From: Pantoea sp. CCBC3-3-1
Lineage (GTDB): Bacteria; Pseudomonadota; Gammaproteobacteria; Enterobacterales; Enterobacteriaceae
Reading direction: 5' to 3'
DNA: 64,000 nucleotides
Assembly: GCF_007981265.1 (NCBI RefSeq)
Contig: NZ_CP034363.1
Span: 3,286,001-3,350,000, forward strand
The translations under genes and the position numbers were made by a program. Positions 34,930 to 45,700 of the stretch are shown here, piece after piece. Under the pieces are notes generated by a model. It had not been told where the DNA came from and did no database searches. It saw only the letters and a list, made by a program, of their open reading frames with translations. Numbering within the stretch: position 1 is the stretch's first letter; each line of letters begins with the position of its first letter.

Positions 34930-35964
34930 TTAAGGCAGGACAAAAGCGTTAAACTGCGGCGACATCCAGGTCGTAAAGCCATTGCCCTGCCTGATAATCA
35001 GATAGACCGCCAGATGCTCACGCAGCGCCAGCGCTTTGGCTTTCTCTTCGCCCAGCACCATCAGCCCGGTATCCCAACCGTCCGCTTCCAGCGCGGTCGT
35101 CGCGATAACCGTGGCGGAAACCAGCTTGTGCTGAATGGGTCGTCCGGTTTCCGGGTCGATAATGTGCGAAATTCGTTGGCCATCCAGTTCATAATAGTTG
35201 CGATAGCTGCCGGATGTACTGATGCCATGTCCCTGTAAATCTACCCGCGCCTGTACCGCATTCTCTTTATCGGTCGGCTTCTGGATCGCCACTTTCCAGG
35301 GGTTGCCCTGCGCGTTTTTCCCACGAGTCAGCACCGCGCCGCCAACAGAGACCAGATAGTTATTGATGCCCTCTTGTTCCATCAGCCGCGCCAGATGATC
35401 GGTAGCAAAACCTTCACCGACGGTAGAGAGATCGACATAGAGATCGGGAAGATCTTTTTGCAGATATGCCCCTTCACTGCGCTGAATCACCCGCAGATGT
35501 TGCAGGCCGGTTAACGCCCGAGCGGCATCAATCTGCGCCTGGCTGGGAATACGTATTGGCTGTTTATCTGGCCCAAAGCCCCAAAGATTGACCAGCGGCC
35601 CGACGGTGATATCCATTTCCCCACGGGTTTTTTGCCCGATACGCAGGGAAAGCGTTACGATATCGGCCATATTGTCACTGACCGGCTGCGGCTCGCTGCC
35701 ACGATAGCGGTTAAAGCGGGAAATAACCGATTCAGGTTTCCATGTAGACAGCTCCCGATCGTCATTATCAAGCCGCTGCTGCACCTGCTTTTGCAGCTTT
35801 TCTCTCCGATCGGGCGACACGCCAGCCAGGCTGACCCTCCAGAATGTTCCCATAGTGCGTCCTTCCAGAATCAGCGCTGAGTCCGCATCACGCTGGTGAT
35901 TATCACAGCCTGAAAGTAAAAAAAGTGCTGTAAGCCCAATACAATAGAGCCAATTCTTTCTCAT
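34930..35964 (-). CDS. apbE: FAD:protein FMN transferase ApbE
   Basis: 344 residues. Lipoprotein signal peptide ending in FLLSGC. Family motifs are GRTMGTFWRV, GEGFATDHLA, YLVSVGGAVLTRG (FAD site) and ISHIIDPETGRPI (metal-binding). It transfers FMN onto threonines of Rnf/Nqr-type flavoproteins in the periplasm. The start at 35964 gives a proper signal peptide and has AAAGG upstream; a frame open to 36015 adds 17 residues. Same place as in E. coli, between alkB and ompC. Confidence 0.93.
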   Translation of the reverse strand: MRKNWLYCIGLTALFLLSGCDNHQRDADSALILEGRTMGTFWRVSLAGVSPDRREKLQKQVQQRLDNDDRELSTWKPESVISRFNRYRGSEPQPVSDNMADIVTLSLRIGQKTRGEMDITVGPLVNLWGFGPDKQPIRIPSQAQIDAARALTGLQHLRVIQRSEGAYLQKDLPDLYVDLSTVGEGFATDHLARLMEQEGINNYLVSVGGAVLTRGKNAQGNPWKVAIQKPTDKENAVQARVDLQGHGISTSGSYRNYYELDGQRISHIIDPETGRPIQHKLVSATVIATTALEADGWDTGLMVLGEEKAKALALREHLAVYLIIRQGNGFTTWMSPQFNAFVLP

Positions 35965-36124
35965 TTCGAACCTTTTTTTATAGTTAACTGTGGACCTGAA
36001 TATCAATGAAATCAAAACGATGCGGTATAATCACCCTTGATCTTATGCCGTAAGCAAACCAGGATAATGGCCAGATGGCTGCCTGTGTATGGCGGCTGAT
36101 TTCAGCGACAAAAGGGGGATCTTA

Positions 36125-36235
36125 ATGATCTATTACCTGATACCTTTCATCTGCCTGGGGCTGATTATCTTTTCAGGCTACAAGCATTACAAGCAATCAC
36201 ATAACAGACAGCTCCATCGTCCACGTCATCGTTAA
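36125..36235 (+). CDS. 36-residue small membrane protein
   Basis: A single N-terminal membrane helix (MIYYLIPFICLGLIIFSGY) followed by a His/Arg/Lys-rich tail ending RPRHR. A very strong AGGGGG Shine-Dalgarno lies about 8 bases before the ATG. It stands alone between apbE and ompC on the opposite strand. No name is assigned. Confidence 0.65.
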   Translation: MIYYLIPFICLGLIIFSGYKHYKQSHNRQLHRPRHR

Positions 36236-36283
36236 GTGGGGAGCCGGTAAGGAAGAGATAACACGCAGGGAACGGCAGAATGA

Positions 36284-36308
36284 GGGAGCGCAGGCAAGCT
36301 GCGCTCCC
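36284..36308 (-). terminator. Hairpin downstream of the porin gene
   Basis: GGGAGCGCAG-GCAAG-CTGCGCTCCC, starting 8 bp after the porin stop (minus strand). The T tract is weak, but the stem is perfect. Confidence 0.65.
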
Positions 36309-36315
36309 TTCGTAA

Positions 36316-37431
36316 TTAGAACTGGTAGACCAGACCTAACGCTACGACATCATCAGTGTTGATGCCAGCATCGTCGGTGAAGTTGTTGTCATCCAGCAGG
36401 TTGATCTGGTAGTCAACATAGGTAGACATGTTTTTGTTGAAGTAGTAAGTCGCACCAACATCAACATATTTTTTCAGGTTCTGTTTGCCATAGCCCTGGA
36501 TGTCGGTGCCGCGAGAGCTGACGAAGGCCAGAGAGGGACGCAGACCGAAGTCGAACTGATACTGTGCAACCAGTTCCCAGTTATCGGCTTTATCCGCATA
36601 ACCGTAAGCCGTTGAGTCGTCGGTGCTGCTGGTGCCGAAACGGGTCGCGTTCAGTGAGCGGGTATACATCGCCGCCAGGTAGATGTTGTTCGCGTCATAT
36701 TTCAGGCCGCCGGTGTAAGCTGTCGCTTTGTCGCCGTTGCCCAGGATGCCGTTGGTGTTGTTGTTCTGATCGTTAGTGCGATCGGAGCTAAACATTGCCG
36801 CACCAATACCGAAGCCAGAGCCCAGATCGTAAGTGGTAGACACGCCCCAGCCATCGCCGTTCGCGCCCAGCACATCACGGCCGCCGGTTTCAGTTGCGCT
36901 GCTGTTTTTGCCCTGATACTGGACTGCAAAGTTCAGACCATCAACCAGACCAAAGAAGTTGTTGTTACGGTAAGTCGCTACGCCGTTCGCACGCTGGAAC
37001 ATGTAGTTATCTGCGCCGTAGGTATCGCCACCGAATTCTGGCAGGACGTCAGTCCATGCGCCGATGTCGTAAACCACGCCGTAGTTACGGCCGTAATCGA
37101 AAGAGCCTGCATCGCCAAATTTCAGGCCTGCAAAGCCAACGCGAGTGTAGCTGTTTGCCGTGCCTTCATTTTCAGTGGTGTTCAGTGCCGCCTGGTATTC
37201 CCACTGGCCGTAACCGGTCAGCTGGTCGCTAATCTGGGTTTCACCTTTGAAACCAAAACGCAGGTAGGACTGGTCGCCGTCGGAGCCGTCGTTATCGGAA
37301 AAATAGTGCAGACCGTCTACTTTACCAAAGAGGTCAAGTTTATTGCCGTCTTTGTTGTAGATTTCTGCAGCACCTGCAGAACCTGCGATCAGCATCGCCG
37401 GGACCATCAGGGAAAGAACGCGAAGTTTCAT
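36316..37431 (-). CDS. ompC: OmpC/OmpF-type general porin
   Basis: 371 residues. Signal peptide [20 protein letters not shown] cleaved before [16 protein letters not shown]; strands such as [20 protein letters not shown] (with the L3 constriction loop nearby, PEFGG) and the C-terminal VALGLVYQF, whose final Phe is the BAM signal. It forms trimeric outer-membrane channels. Assigned ompC rather than ompF because apbE follows it and micF lies divergently upstream. The start at 37431 was chosen over a frame open to 37467 because it gives the signal peptide. Confidence 0.92.
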   Translation of the reverse strand: MKLRVLSLMVPAMLIAGSAGAAEIYNKDGNKLDLFGKVDGLHYFSDNDGSDGDQSYLRFGFKGETQISDQLTGYGQWEYQAALNTTENEGTANSYTRVGFAGLKFGDAGSFDYGRNYGVVYDIGAWTDVLPEFGGDTYGADNYMFQRANGVATYRNNNFFGLVDGLNFAVQYQGKNSSATETGGRDVLGANGDGWGVSTTYDLGSGFGIGAAMFSSDRTNDQNNNTNGILGNGDKATAYTGGLKYDANNIYLAAMYTRSLNATRFGTSSTDDSTAYGYADKADNWELVAQYQFDFGLRPSLAFVSSRGTDIQGYGKQNLKKYVDVGATYYFNKNMSTYVDYQINLLDDNNFTDDAGINTDDVVALGLVYQF

Positions 37432-37752
37432 TTTTATTACCCTCTTGTTATGTGCCTTATTTACCACTGCGTGCTGAACGTCGAAAATTCAGCCGGCAAC
37501 CACATGTTAGTGTTCACCCAGTAATAATCTATAAAGAAAATGATACTAAATTTCCGAATGTGTTTCATTATGTAAATTAATTATTGCAAATGATTTCAAG
37601 AGGGGAGCTTTTGAGCAGCACATATAGGTAAAAAATAGCGCACTTAATGTCAATAAATAAGTAAATTATTCATATTCATCAAGTTAGGTAATGTTAGTTA
37701 AGTGAGCACTGAATGATAAAAATAAGTCATCATCAGGTTATACAATGACGTC
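37432..37752. promoter_or_regulatory. Divergent ompC/micF control region
   Basis: About 320 AT-rich bp. In E. coli the matching region holds shared OmpR sites and the long ompC leader. Several AT-rich segments are seen here, but individual OmpR boxes were not assigned. Confidence 0.55.
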
Positions 37753-37845
37753 GCTATCATCATTTTATTTCATTATTATCTTCATTCACCCCGAATGTGT
37801 TGTTTTACCCTAATTCCCGCCGGACTTCGTGTTCGGCATTTTTTT
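37753..37845 (+). ncRNA. micF: MicF antisense RNA
   Basis: About 93 nt. It begins GCTATCATCATTTTATTTC, nearly the E. coli MicF 5' end that pairs with the ompF ribosome-binding region. It ends in GCCGGAC-TTCGT-GTTCGGC (37819-37837) plus a T run. Divergent from ompC as in E. coli. It represses ompF-type porin translation with Hfq. Confidence 0.88.
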
Positions 37846-37972
37846 ATCTGCACTAAAAATGCCTTTCACTTCCCGCTGCGACTGTCTTAATTCCGTCATC
37901 AAAAACCACCGAATAATTTATTACCTCTGACGAAGAAAGTCTCGCTAATAAACTATTCAGTGGCGTTATTTC

Positions 37973-39142
37973 TTACCGTTCGCGCATTGATTCTTTAACT
38001 TTATTCAGGGGCTTAATCAGATAATCCATCACCGATTTCTGACCCGTTTTAATTTCCACGTTCGCGACCATGCCCGGCACGATAGGAAACTTACGCCCGG
38101 CCTTATTGACCAGCTCCGCTTTCTGAGTGCGCACGTAAACGCGATAGTAATACTGGTCACGTTTGACCTCATCCTGGAGAGTATCGGGCGAGACGGTTTC
38201 AACTTCACCGTCCAGATTGCCGTAGATCGATGAGTCGTAGGCGGTGACTTTCACCACGGCTGGCAGGCCAGGTCGAATATAGGCAATATCGCGTGGATTG
38301 ATACGGGTTTCAATCAGCAGCTGATCTTCCAGCGGAACAATCTCCATCAGCTTGCCTCCCGGTTGCAGAACGCCGCCGACCGTGGTGACCTGGATATCCT
38401 TCACAATGCCGCGTACCGGTGAATAAATGGTGGCGCGGGTGAGCTGATCCTCTTTACCGGTCAGTACCTGAAGTTGCGCATCCAGATCGGCATTATTTTT
38501 CACCTGTTCTTCGCGCGCTCTTACCGCATAGTCGTTTTTCGCCTCATCAATTTTACCGCGCAGATCGCTTACCTGACGACGCAGCCTGATCACCTCAACC
38601 TGTCCGGCAGCGCCTTTCGCCACCAGCGGCTCGGTCATCCGCAGTTCATCCTGCACCAGCTTCATCGACTGGTTGAGGTTACTCACCGTTTCGGTCAAAT
38701 TGCGTCGACGCGACTGATAGAGCTGGGTTTCCCGGGCGACCAGCTCAGGCTCTTTCAGCGTTTCCGCGCTGAAGGCCAGCGGTGCTCCCGTCAGTTCAGC
38801 GCGCAGCCGCTCCGCCGAGGCGCGCAGCGTCCTGGCTTTTGCCGCCGCTTCGCCAAAGTTGGACTGGAACCGCGTGGGATCGAGGCGGGCGATGATTTCC
38901 CCTTTGTCGACAATATCGCCCTCATGCACATTCAGCTGATTAACAATACCGCCATCCAGACTTTCAATGACCTGCGCGCGGCTGGAGGGCGTAACCTTAC
39001 CGGTGCCGACGGTGACTTCGTCAAGGATGGCAAAATGCGCCCAGATAAAGAAAATCACCAGCGCTGCGGTACACAGCCAGATAATGGCCGACGTTTTGCG
39101 TTCATTACGTTTCAGGCTGCGATCGACAAGTATCAGGCTCAT
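37973..39142 (-). CDS. HlyD-family membrane fusion protein of the type I secretion system
   Basis: 389 residues. One N-terminal membrane helix (IIWLCTAALVIFFIWAHFAI), a lipoyl/barrel-sandwich half (QVIESLDGGIVNQLNVHEGD), a long coiled coil (about 95-230), the second lipoyl half (TIYSPVRGIVKDI) and the HlyD C-terminal signature VVPGMVANVEI. It bridges the ABC exporter and the outer-membrane channel. Its start overlaps the ABC gene by 4 bp. Corresponds to BapD in Salmonella gene order. Confidence 0.93.
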   Translation of the reverse strand: MSLILVDRSLKRNERKTSAIIWLCTAALVIFFIWAHFAILDEVTVGTGKVTPSSRAQVIESLDGGIVNQLNVHEGDIVDKGEIIARLDPTRFQSNFGEAAAKARTLRASAERLRAELTGAPLAFSAETLKEPELVARETQLYQSRRRNLTETVSNLNQSMKLVQDELRMTEPLVAKGAAGQVEVIRLRRQVSDLRGKIDEAKNDYAVRAREEQVKNNADLDAQLQVLTGKEDQLTRATIYSPVRGIVKDIQVTTVGGVLQPGGKLMEIVPLEDQLLIETRINPRDIAYIRPGLPAVVKVTAYDSSIYGNLDGEVETVSPDTLQDEVKRDQYYYRVYVRTQKAELVNKAGRKFPIVPGMVANVEIKTGQKSVMDYLIKPLNKVKESMRER

Positions 39143-41289
39143 GCGGCATCTCCTGGTGTTGTGGCCTGTTTGGCCGACTGCGCGGCGGCAGCATTGAGGA
39201 TCTCATCCCGCTTGCCGTCGGCAATGATGCGTCCGTTATCCATCACGATGATTCTGTCCACCAGCTTCAGCAGCGCCGGCCGGTGCGTCACCAGCACCAG
39301 CGTGCGGCCAGAAAGCCAGCCGTGCATCTGACGGATCACGTGATCCTCCAGCGATTCGTCCATTGAGGCGGTCGGCTCATCCATTAGCACGACCTGAGGC
39401 TGACGCAGGATCATCCTGCTGAGCATCACCATCTGCCGCTGCCCGCCGGAAAGACCGCGACCGCCCTCATTGATAATACGATCCAGGCTGGCGGCATCCT
39501 GCTGCACCAGGCTGAGCGCCCCGCTGACCCGCAGCGCCTGCAACATCTCCTGTTCGCTGGCATGAGGATTTCCCAGCATCAGATTTTGCCGAAGCGTGCC
39601 GAAGAACAGACGCGAATCCTGCGACAGCCAGCCAAGCTGACGACGCAAATCGACCGGATCGATACGACGAATATCCACGCCGTCGACGATCACTTTGCCC
39701 TGTGTCGCCGTTGCCTGCCCGGCCAGCATTCTGAGCAGCGTGGATTTGCCCGCCCCCACTTTGCCCAGTATGGCAATGCGCTCGCCCGGTTTGATTTGCA
39801 GCTGTCCGATAGTGACCACGTTTTTCACGTTTTCTTCATCGTAGCTGTACTGTACGCCACGCAGATCGTAGTGGCCGGTCAGCGTGGGACAGTGCGCCAT
39901 TTCGCCCTCCTCCGGCTGATCGAGCGGTTTTTTTAGCAGCTCATCCAGACCGGTCATCGCCGTTTTTGCATGTTGCCAGCGTGAAAATACCATGGTCAGC
40001 TGCATAAGCGGCGCGATAGTCCGTGAGGAAAGCAGACTGCTGGCAACCAGCGTACCGGTGGTGATGTCCCCTTGCAGCACCAGATACACGCCAAACACCA
40101 GCATCCCGGCATAGGTCAGCTGCTGCACGGTGGAGGCCCAGCCCGTCAGCCGCGCGCCCCATAACCTTTGCTGCATCCCAACCGTGGCGCTCACCTCATG
40201 AGTCTGCTCCCACTGCCGCTGAAAATAGGGTTCCGCCTGCAACGATTTAATGTCTTCAATGCCTTCGATAGTTTCCACCAGCACCGCGTTACGCAGCGCG
40301 CCTTCACGCAGCCCTTCTTTCGCCAGTTTCGCCATCGGGATTTGAATAAGCAGGCCCGGGATCACAATCAGCGGAATAGCCAGAATGGGGATCAGCACCA
40401 GCGGCCCACCGATAAAGGCCATGATAAACAGGAACAGCAGCACAAAAGGCATATCAGCGGCGGCGCCCACCGTGGTGGAGGTCAGCAGCTCACGCACCTG
40501 ATCGATTTCACGCAGCTGAGAGATAAAAGAGCCGGTCGATTTTGGTCGTGCTTCGTTGCGAATGTTCATCGCGCGAGCAAACAGCATCGATGACACTTTT
40601 AGATCGATGCGTTTACCCATCAGATCGGAGACCTGGGTACGCATCAGTCGAATCAGATATTCAATGGCCGCTGCAATCAACACGCCAATAAAAAGTACCC
40701 AAAGCGTTGGCACTGATTGCGCCGGAATAACGCGGTCGTAAATCTGCATTGAAAAGAGGATCCCGGCCAGCGCAAGCACGTTGCCGACCACTGAGGCAAG
40801 GGAAATCTCCATAATCCGACGGCCCATGCCGCGAAAGTTTTCCCAGAACCAGTGCTTTTTATAGGGCTGGACGAATTCGTCGATCCTTGCATCGCGGCCT
40901 CGGGCCGCCACGCCAATAATGCCCACCTGTTCCTGGCTTTGTGAAAGCAGCTGTGACAGCTCGCTCTCACGCACCACGTCGCCGCCGTCGCTTAACCAGT
41001 AGCGCGCATTGCCTTCGGCATCAATTGTTTCAACCACCACCACGCTGCCGCTTTCCATAATCAGGATCACCGGCGTCACCTCCTGCCGCCAGCGAATTTT
41101 ATCGCGCGGCGTCATGGTCAGATGCAGCCCGAGCAGCCCGGCGAGTCTTTCCAACTGCTGTGCCGGTGCAAGGTGCTCGAACCAGCGCATCTGCTGGCGT
41201 AGCGTGGAGCCATCCGCGGGTTTGCCAAATCTTGCCGCCACGCGCAGCATGGCGTCGATCCAGTTTTCGGTGCTAGCGGTCTTGCTCAT
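39139..41289 (-). CDS. LapB-type type I secretion ABC exporter
   Basis: 716 residues. An N-terminal C39-like domain without the catalytic cysteine (about 1-140), the membrane domain with six helices (150-450), then the ATPase: Walker A GKVGAGKSTLL (509-519), signature LSGGQRQM (613-620), Walker B VVLMDEPTASMD (635-646). Exporters with a dead C39 domain secrete large RTX and Bap adhesins with uncleaved C-terminal signals. Substrates are probably both adhesins upstream. Corresponds to BapC. Confidence 0.93.
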   Translation of the reverse strand: MSKTASTENWIDAMLRVAARFGKPADGSTLRQQMRWFEHLAPAQQLERLAGLLGLHLTMTPRDKIRWRQEVTPVILIMESGSVVVVETIDAEGNARYWLSDGGDVVRESELSQLLSQSQEQVGIIGVAARGRDARIDEFVQPYKKHWFWENFRGMGRRIMEISLASVVGNVLALAGILFSMQIYDRVIPAQSVPTLWVLFIGVLIAAAIEYLIRLMRTQVSDLMGKRIDLKVSSMLFARAMNIRNEARPKSTGSFISQLREIDQVRELLTSTTVGAAADMPFVLLFLFIMAFIGGPLVLIPILAIPLIVIPGLLIQIPMAKLAKEGLREGALRNAVLVETIEGIEDIKSLQAEPYFQRQWEQTHEVSATVGMQQRLWGARLTGWASTVQQLTYAGMLVFGVYLVLQGDITTGTLVASSLLSSRTIAPLMQLTMVFSRWQHAKTAMTGLDELLKKPLDQPEEGEMAHCPTLTGHYDLRGVQYSYDEENVKNVVTIGQLQIKPGERIAILGKVGAGKSTLLRMLAGQATATQGKVIVDGVDIRRIDPVDLRRQLGWLSQDSRLFFGTLRQNLMLGNPHASEQEMLQALRVSGALSLVQQDAASLDRIINEGGRGLSGGQRQMVMLSRMILRQPQVVLMDEPTASMDESLEDHVIRQMHGWLSGRTLVLVTHRPALLKLVDRIIVMDNGRIIADGKRDEILNAAAAQSAKQATTPGDAA

Positions 41290-41324
41290 AAAAAAACCTT
41301 ATCTTGTAGGGAGTGGCTTGTGCG

Positions 41325-42680
41325 CTAAAGCGACGGCAGGGTTTGTCCGCTGTTCGCTTCGCGATCGATGCCCATAATGTCCAGCAGGTTATCAACGGCG
41401 GCGGCATAGCGAACCGTGGCGTCCCAGCCATCATAAAGTGCAGTCAGGCGGCTGCTGTCTGCCTGAAAAACGTCCTGCTCCACGCTCAACAGATCGTTGA
41501 GGCTGCGCTTATTGAGCTTGTATTCATCGGCGTAAACCGAACGCGTATGATCGGCGCTGCTCAGCTGCTGTTCGCCAGCGGCCTGGCGCTGCTGCGAGCC
41601 AATCATGTCGGCATACGCGGTAGAGGCGTGCTGATTGATATCCAGTTTGGCCTGTTGAATGGCGGCTTCGGCGGCTTCACGATCGCCTTCAGCCGCGCGG
41701 GTTTTTGCATTGACCAGCCCGCCCTGATACAGCGGCGCTTCAACCTGAAGCTGCAACTGGTTATCCCAGTAGGTATTGGTGTTGGCGTTTCCTTCATAAC
41801 GAGTGCGACCCGCCACCACTTTGAGCGTTGGCCAGTGATTTGACGACGCCTGGCGGACGCGTTCCCTTGCTGCTTCCTGTTTGCACTGGGCGCTGCGCAC
41901 GGCGGCGCTTTTTTCATAGGCAATGCGATCGAGGGTGATTTGCTGGCCCAGCAGCGATTGCGGCAAATCGGGCAGATCGTTTGAGACCACGCCGGTAAGC
42001 ACCGTCAGCTGTGCCTGCGCCGAACGCTCCGAAGCGCGATACTGCTCCATGGTGGCGTGCATACCGGCGATACGGGTTTCAGCCTGCAAGACGTCCGATT
42101 GTGAACTTAGTCCGGCATCGGCGCGGTCGTGGGCAATGCTCCTGACTCGCTCAAGCGAGGCGACATTGTTGCGCGCCGCTTCCACCAGCGCGCGATAACG
42201 CTTTACCTGCAAATAAGCCTGTAGCGTGTCCTGCGCCACGGTGGTCATGGTGTCATAGAGCGCATAGCGATACGCATCGGAAAGTTTATGCTGTTCGTCA
42301 ATCGCGCCATTGGTGCGGCCAAAGTCCCACAGCAGCTGACTGAGCGTGATGCCGCCGGAGCCTTTATTTTTAACGGTGCCGGAGGAGTAGGTTTGCTGTG
42401 AGCTCCCGCCGGAAGCCTGTAATGAAAGTTGCGGATACCAGGCGCTTTGCGCCGCATCCAGATCCGCTTCACCTACGCGGATCTGCGCAGCGGCTTCAGA
42501 TATTTTCGGATTACGGGCAAAGGCCCGCAGGATCGCATCTCGCAAAGTCAGTGTTGAAATTTGCTCTTCAGTTGGCGCAGCGCGCCAGTTAAACGCCACC
42601 TTCTGTTGTTCCGCTGCCAGCGCGCCCGGACCCGTGCTGCATAACGTGGCCAGCCACAGGGATACCCACACTCTCTTCAT
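41325..42680 (-). CDS. TolC-family outer-membrane channel for adhesin export
   Basis: 451 residues with an N-terminal signal peptide (MKRVWVSLWLATLCSTGPGALA). Two outer-membrane efflux repeats are visible; DAILRAFARNPKISEAAAQI and ERVRSIAHDRADAGLSSQSD are typical LapE/AggA-like stretches. It is the outer-membrane duct of the secretion machine. It follows the Bap-like gene by 68 bp and precedes the exporter by 35 bp. The start at 42680 gives the signal peptide; a frame open to 42743 has no benefit. Corresponds to BapB. Confidence 0.92.
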   Translation of the reverse strand: MKRVWVSLWLATLCSTGPGALAAEQQKVAFNWRAAPTEEQISTLTLRDAILRAFARNPKISEAAAQIRVGEADLDAAQSAWYPQLSLQASGGSSQQTYSSGTVKNKGSGGITLSQLLWDFGRTNGAIDEQHKLSDAYRYALYDTMTTVAQDTLQAYLQVKRYRALVEAARNNVASLERVRSIAHDRADAGLSSQSDVLQAETRIAGMHATMEQYRASERSAQAQLTVLTGVVSNDLPDLPQSLLGQQITLDRIAYEKSAAVRSAQCKQEAARERVRQASSNHWPTLKVVAGRTRYEGNANTNTYWDNQLQLQVEAPLYQGGLVNAKTRAAEGDREAAEAAIQQAKLDINQHASTAYADMIGSQQRQAAGEQQLSSADHTRSVYADEYKLNKRSLNDLLSVEQDVFQADSSRLTALYDGWDATVRYAAAVDNLLDIMGIDREANSGQTLPSL

Positions 42681-42748
42681 CTTTACACCACTGTTTCCAT
42701 CGTTTTCAAAAATGGCGCGGAGCAGAAGCCCGCCCCGCGCCACCCGAG

Positions 42749-45700
42749 TCAGGCTGTCTGTACCTGTAAGTTGTGTTGAATTAATACATCGGCCAGCATG
42801 CCTTGATAGCTGGCCGATGAGTTGTGGTAAATATCGTACTGCTGACCGTCAACCGTGCGATGGCCAACATCGCTCCAGACACCGCCTTCCGTGGTGCTCA
42901 GGTTTACCGTATTGCCCTCAACCCCTTTGATGGTTAGCGTTTCGCTGCCGTTATCCGTCAGCTGCAACAGGTCGGTTTTGCCCAGCGTCAGGCTGTTGGT
43001 TCCTGTCGTGCCGAGATCGAGGGTTTCAATACTGCTGACCTGCAAGCCCAGCGAAGCAAAATCCAGCGTCAGATGCGAACCGCTCAGGAGCAATGTGTCG
43101 TGACCTGCACCGCCATCGAGGTGACTGAAGTCAAGCGAGGAGAGCCGGAAAGTATCGTCACTTGCCGTGCCGATAATGTTGGCGCTGCCGCTGATGCTTT
43201 CTCCGTTCAGGCTGTTTTCCGCCAGGCTGCTATCCGTCACGCTGTCATTGCTCTCCGTCGCCGTGGCCAGGCCGTTATCCGTACCGGAAACCGTTTCGCC
43301 ATCGGTTGGGTTATCTTCTGCAAGCGTGGCGGTAGCCGCAGTCTCCGTTCCGTCCGGCGTGGTGAGGCTCGCCGTACTCAGCGTGGTGACAAAGCCCACC
43401 TGCTGCTCTTCCCAGTTTTCAGCAATGTCCAGCACGCCAAACGTTAGCGTGTTAAAACCGTTCTGAAGCTCATTTGCCGGGATATCTACTGTCCAGCTGC
43501 CGTCTTCCGAAACGGTAGCCGTGTAGTAGGTCTGCATGATGTCGCTTTTTAGCGCGACCAGCGTAAGCGGGAAAATGGCCGCCATGGTGCCGCTGACGGT
43601 GTAATAGAGCACGCTGTCGTGATAGATGGCGTCGGCCGCGGTGATTTCGTTGGCGGTAACGGTTGGATTACTGGTGCGGGGATGGGTCAACAGCCAGACG
43701 TCGCGGCTGGCGCTGGTGCTGTTACCGTCGGCATCGGTGGCGGCCACCGTAAAGGTGTAGTATCCGTCCGCCACGGCTTTCAGGGCATTATCGTCAATCT
43801 GCACGCTCCAGCTGTTGCCATTGACGTAGCCTGAATAGGTTTGACCATCCAGCGTTAATTCTACGCGGCTGCCAGAAGCCAGATGCGTACTGGTTCCGGT
43901 GACTGCCATGCCGTAGACGCCTTCGCTGATGTTGATGGCGTCATCGGTGCCGACAATATCAATAGTCAGCGTCGGCAGCGCGTCGGTGGTGTAAACACTG
44001 ACGTCAAGTGAAGTGCTGCTGGCATTGCCCGATCTGCTGGCGATGGTTGCCGACAGGGTGTAGTCGCCAGGTGCCATCGCCTGAACTTCCGCCGCCGACA
44101 TGCTGGCCTGCCAGGTGCCGTTGGCCGCTACCGTGATTTGCCATGTGGCGGCTCCCAGCGTTAACGTCACGATATTACCCACATCGCCGGTGCCGCTGAG
44201 CACCAGCGGATCGGTGATGTCACTGGCGTTGATGCGGTTGCCATCCGCCAGCTCGCTGAGGGTGACATGCGGCATCACGCTGTCGGTCACAAAAGTGGCG
44301 CAGGTGGTGCCGGTCTCGCCTTCGGCGTTGGTCACGGTAACGTGAGCCCAGTGCCTGCCGTCGACAAAATTGCTGGCCGCCATCTGGGCCGGGGTCAGAA
44401 GCAGCGTCCAGCTGCCCCCTTCCGTTACCGTTGCCTGATAGGTTGTACTGCCAATTTTTACCACTACCGACTGGCCGCTGCCGGTGATGCCGGTAGTGCC
44501 GCTCAGGGTCTCATCGTGGCTTCTTTCCTGCACGTTTAACCAGTAATCAACGAACGGCGTGGTAATCGTCGGTTTTGGCGTTGCGGTTGCCGCTGCCGCC
44601 GCGGTGGCTTCAGCGGTGATGCTGTCGGCAGCGGTGGCGATGGTCGCCGCTGTGGAGAGCGTTGTTGCCGTGCTGTCGACAGGATTATCGGCAACCAGCA
44701 CGGCAACAGCAGAATCCGCGACGACGCTGAGTGAGGGAGCATCGGGCGTGTTAACGTAAATCGTCTGCTCAAACCAGTTTCCCGCCCGATCCTGAATGCC
44801 AAACTCCACGCTGCCCAACTCATACGCACGAACGTCTACGCTCCAGCTGCCATCTTCATTAATAACGCCATCAAACCAGCCTTTATCGCTGCCATGAATA
44901 GAGAAGAGAGAAACAGGGAATGTGCCTTCTGCGGTGCCGCTGACCTTATACCAGAGCTGGCCATCGTGATAAACCGCATCAGCCTGTGTCACGTCATTCA
45001 CCGTGACTACCGGATTGCTGCTGTTGTAATGGGTAATCAACAACAGATCGCGGCTGGTACTGGTACTGTTACCATTTGCATCCGTGGCCCTGACCGCCAC
45101 GGTATAAGTTCCGTCGGTAAGGCTGGCGAGATCGGTATCGCTTAGCTGTACAGACCAGCTATTGTTGCCATAAACGCCGCCGGTCCAGGTTTTGCCGTCT
45201 ATGGTCAGTTCAATCATGGTGCCGGTTGGCAGATGCGCGCTGGTGCCGGTGATTTCGACGCCATAAATCCCTTCGCGGTAGTTAACAGCATCATCCCCGG
45301 AAATGGGGTTAATCGTGAGTTCAGGCAGGGTGTCTGCGGCATAAACCTGTACGCTTTTACCCGTCGAATAGCTGTTGCCCGCCTCGTCACTGACCCTGGC
45401 TTCAACAACATAGCTTCCTTCCGCCAGCGTCTGAATGGTGCTGGCCGGGACGGTAAACTGCCACTGCCCGTCTTCGCCAATGGTACTGTTCCAACTTTCA
45501 CCATTGAAAGTGACGGTCAGCGCGGCTCCCGCGTCACCCGTCCCGGAAATAACCAGCGGTTCATTGATTTCACCGGCATCAATCAAATTGTCGCCAGAGA
45601 CATTATTCAGAAAAACAGAGGGAGCACGGGCATCAGCTATAAAGGTCGTGGTCGCAGTATCTGTCCGGCCCCAGGCATCCGTTACCGTAACGGCGACGGT

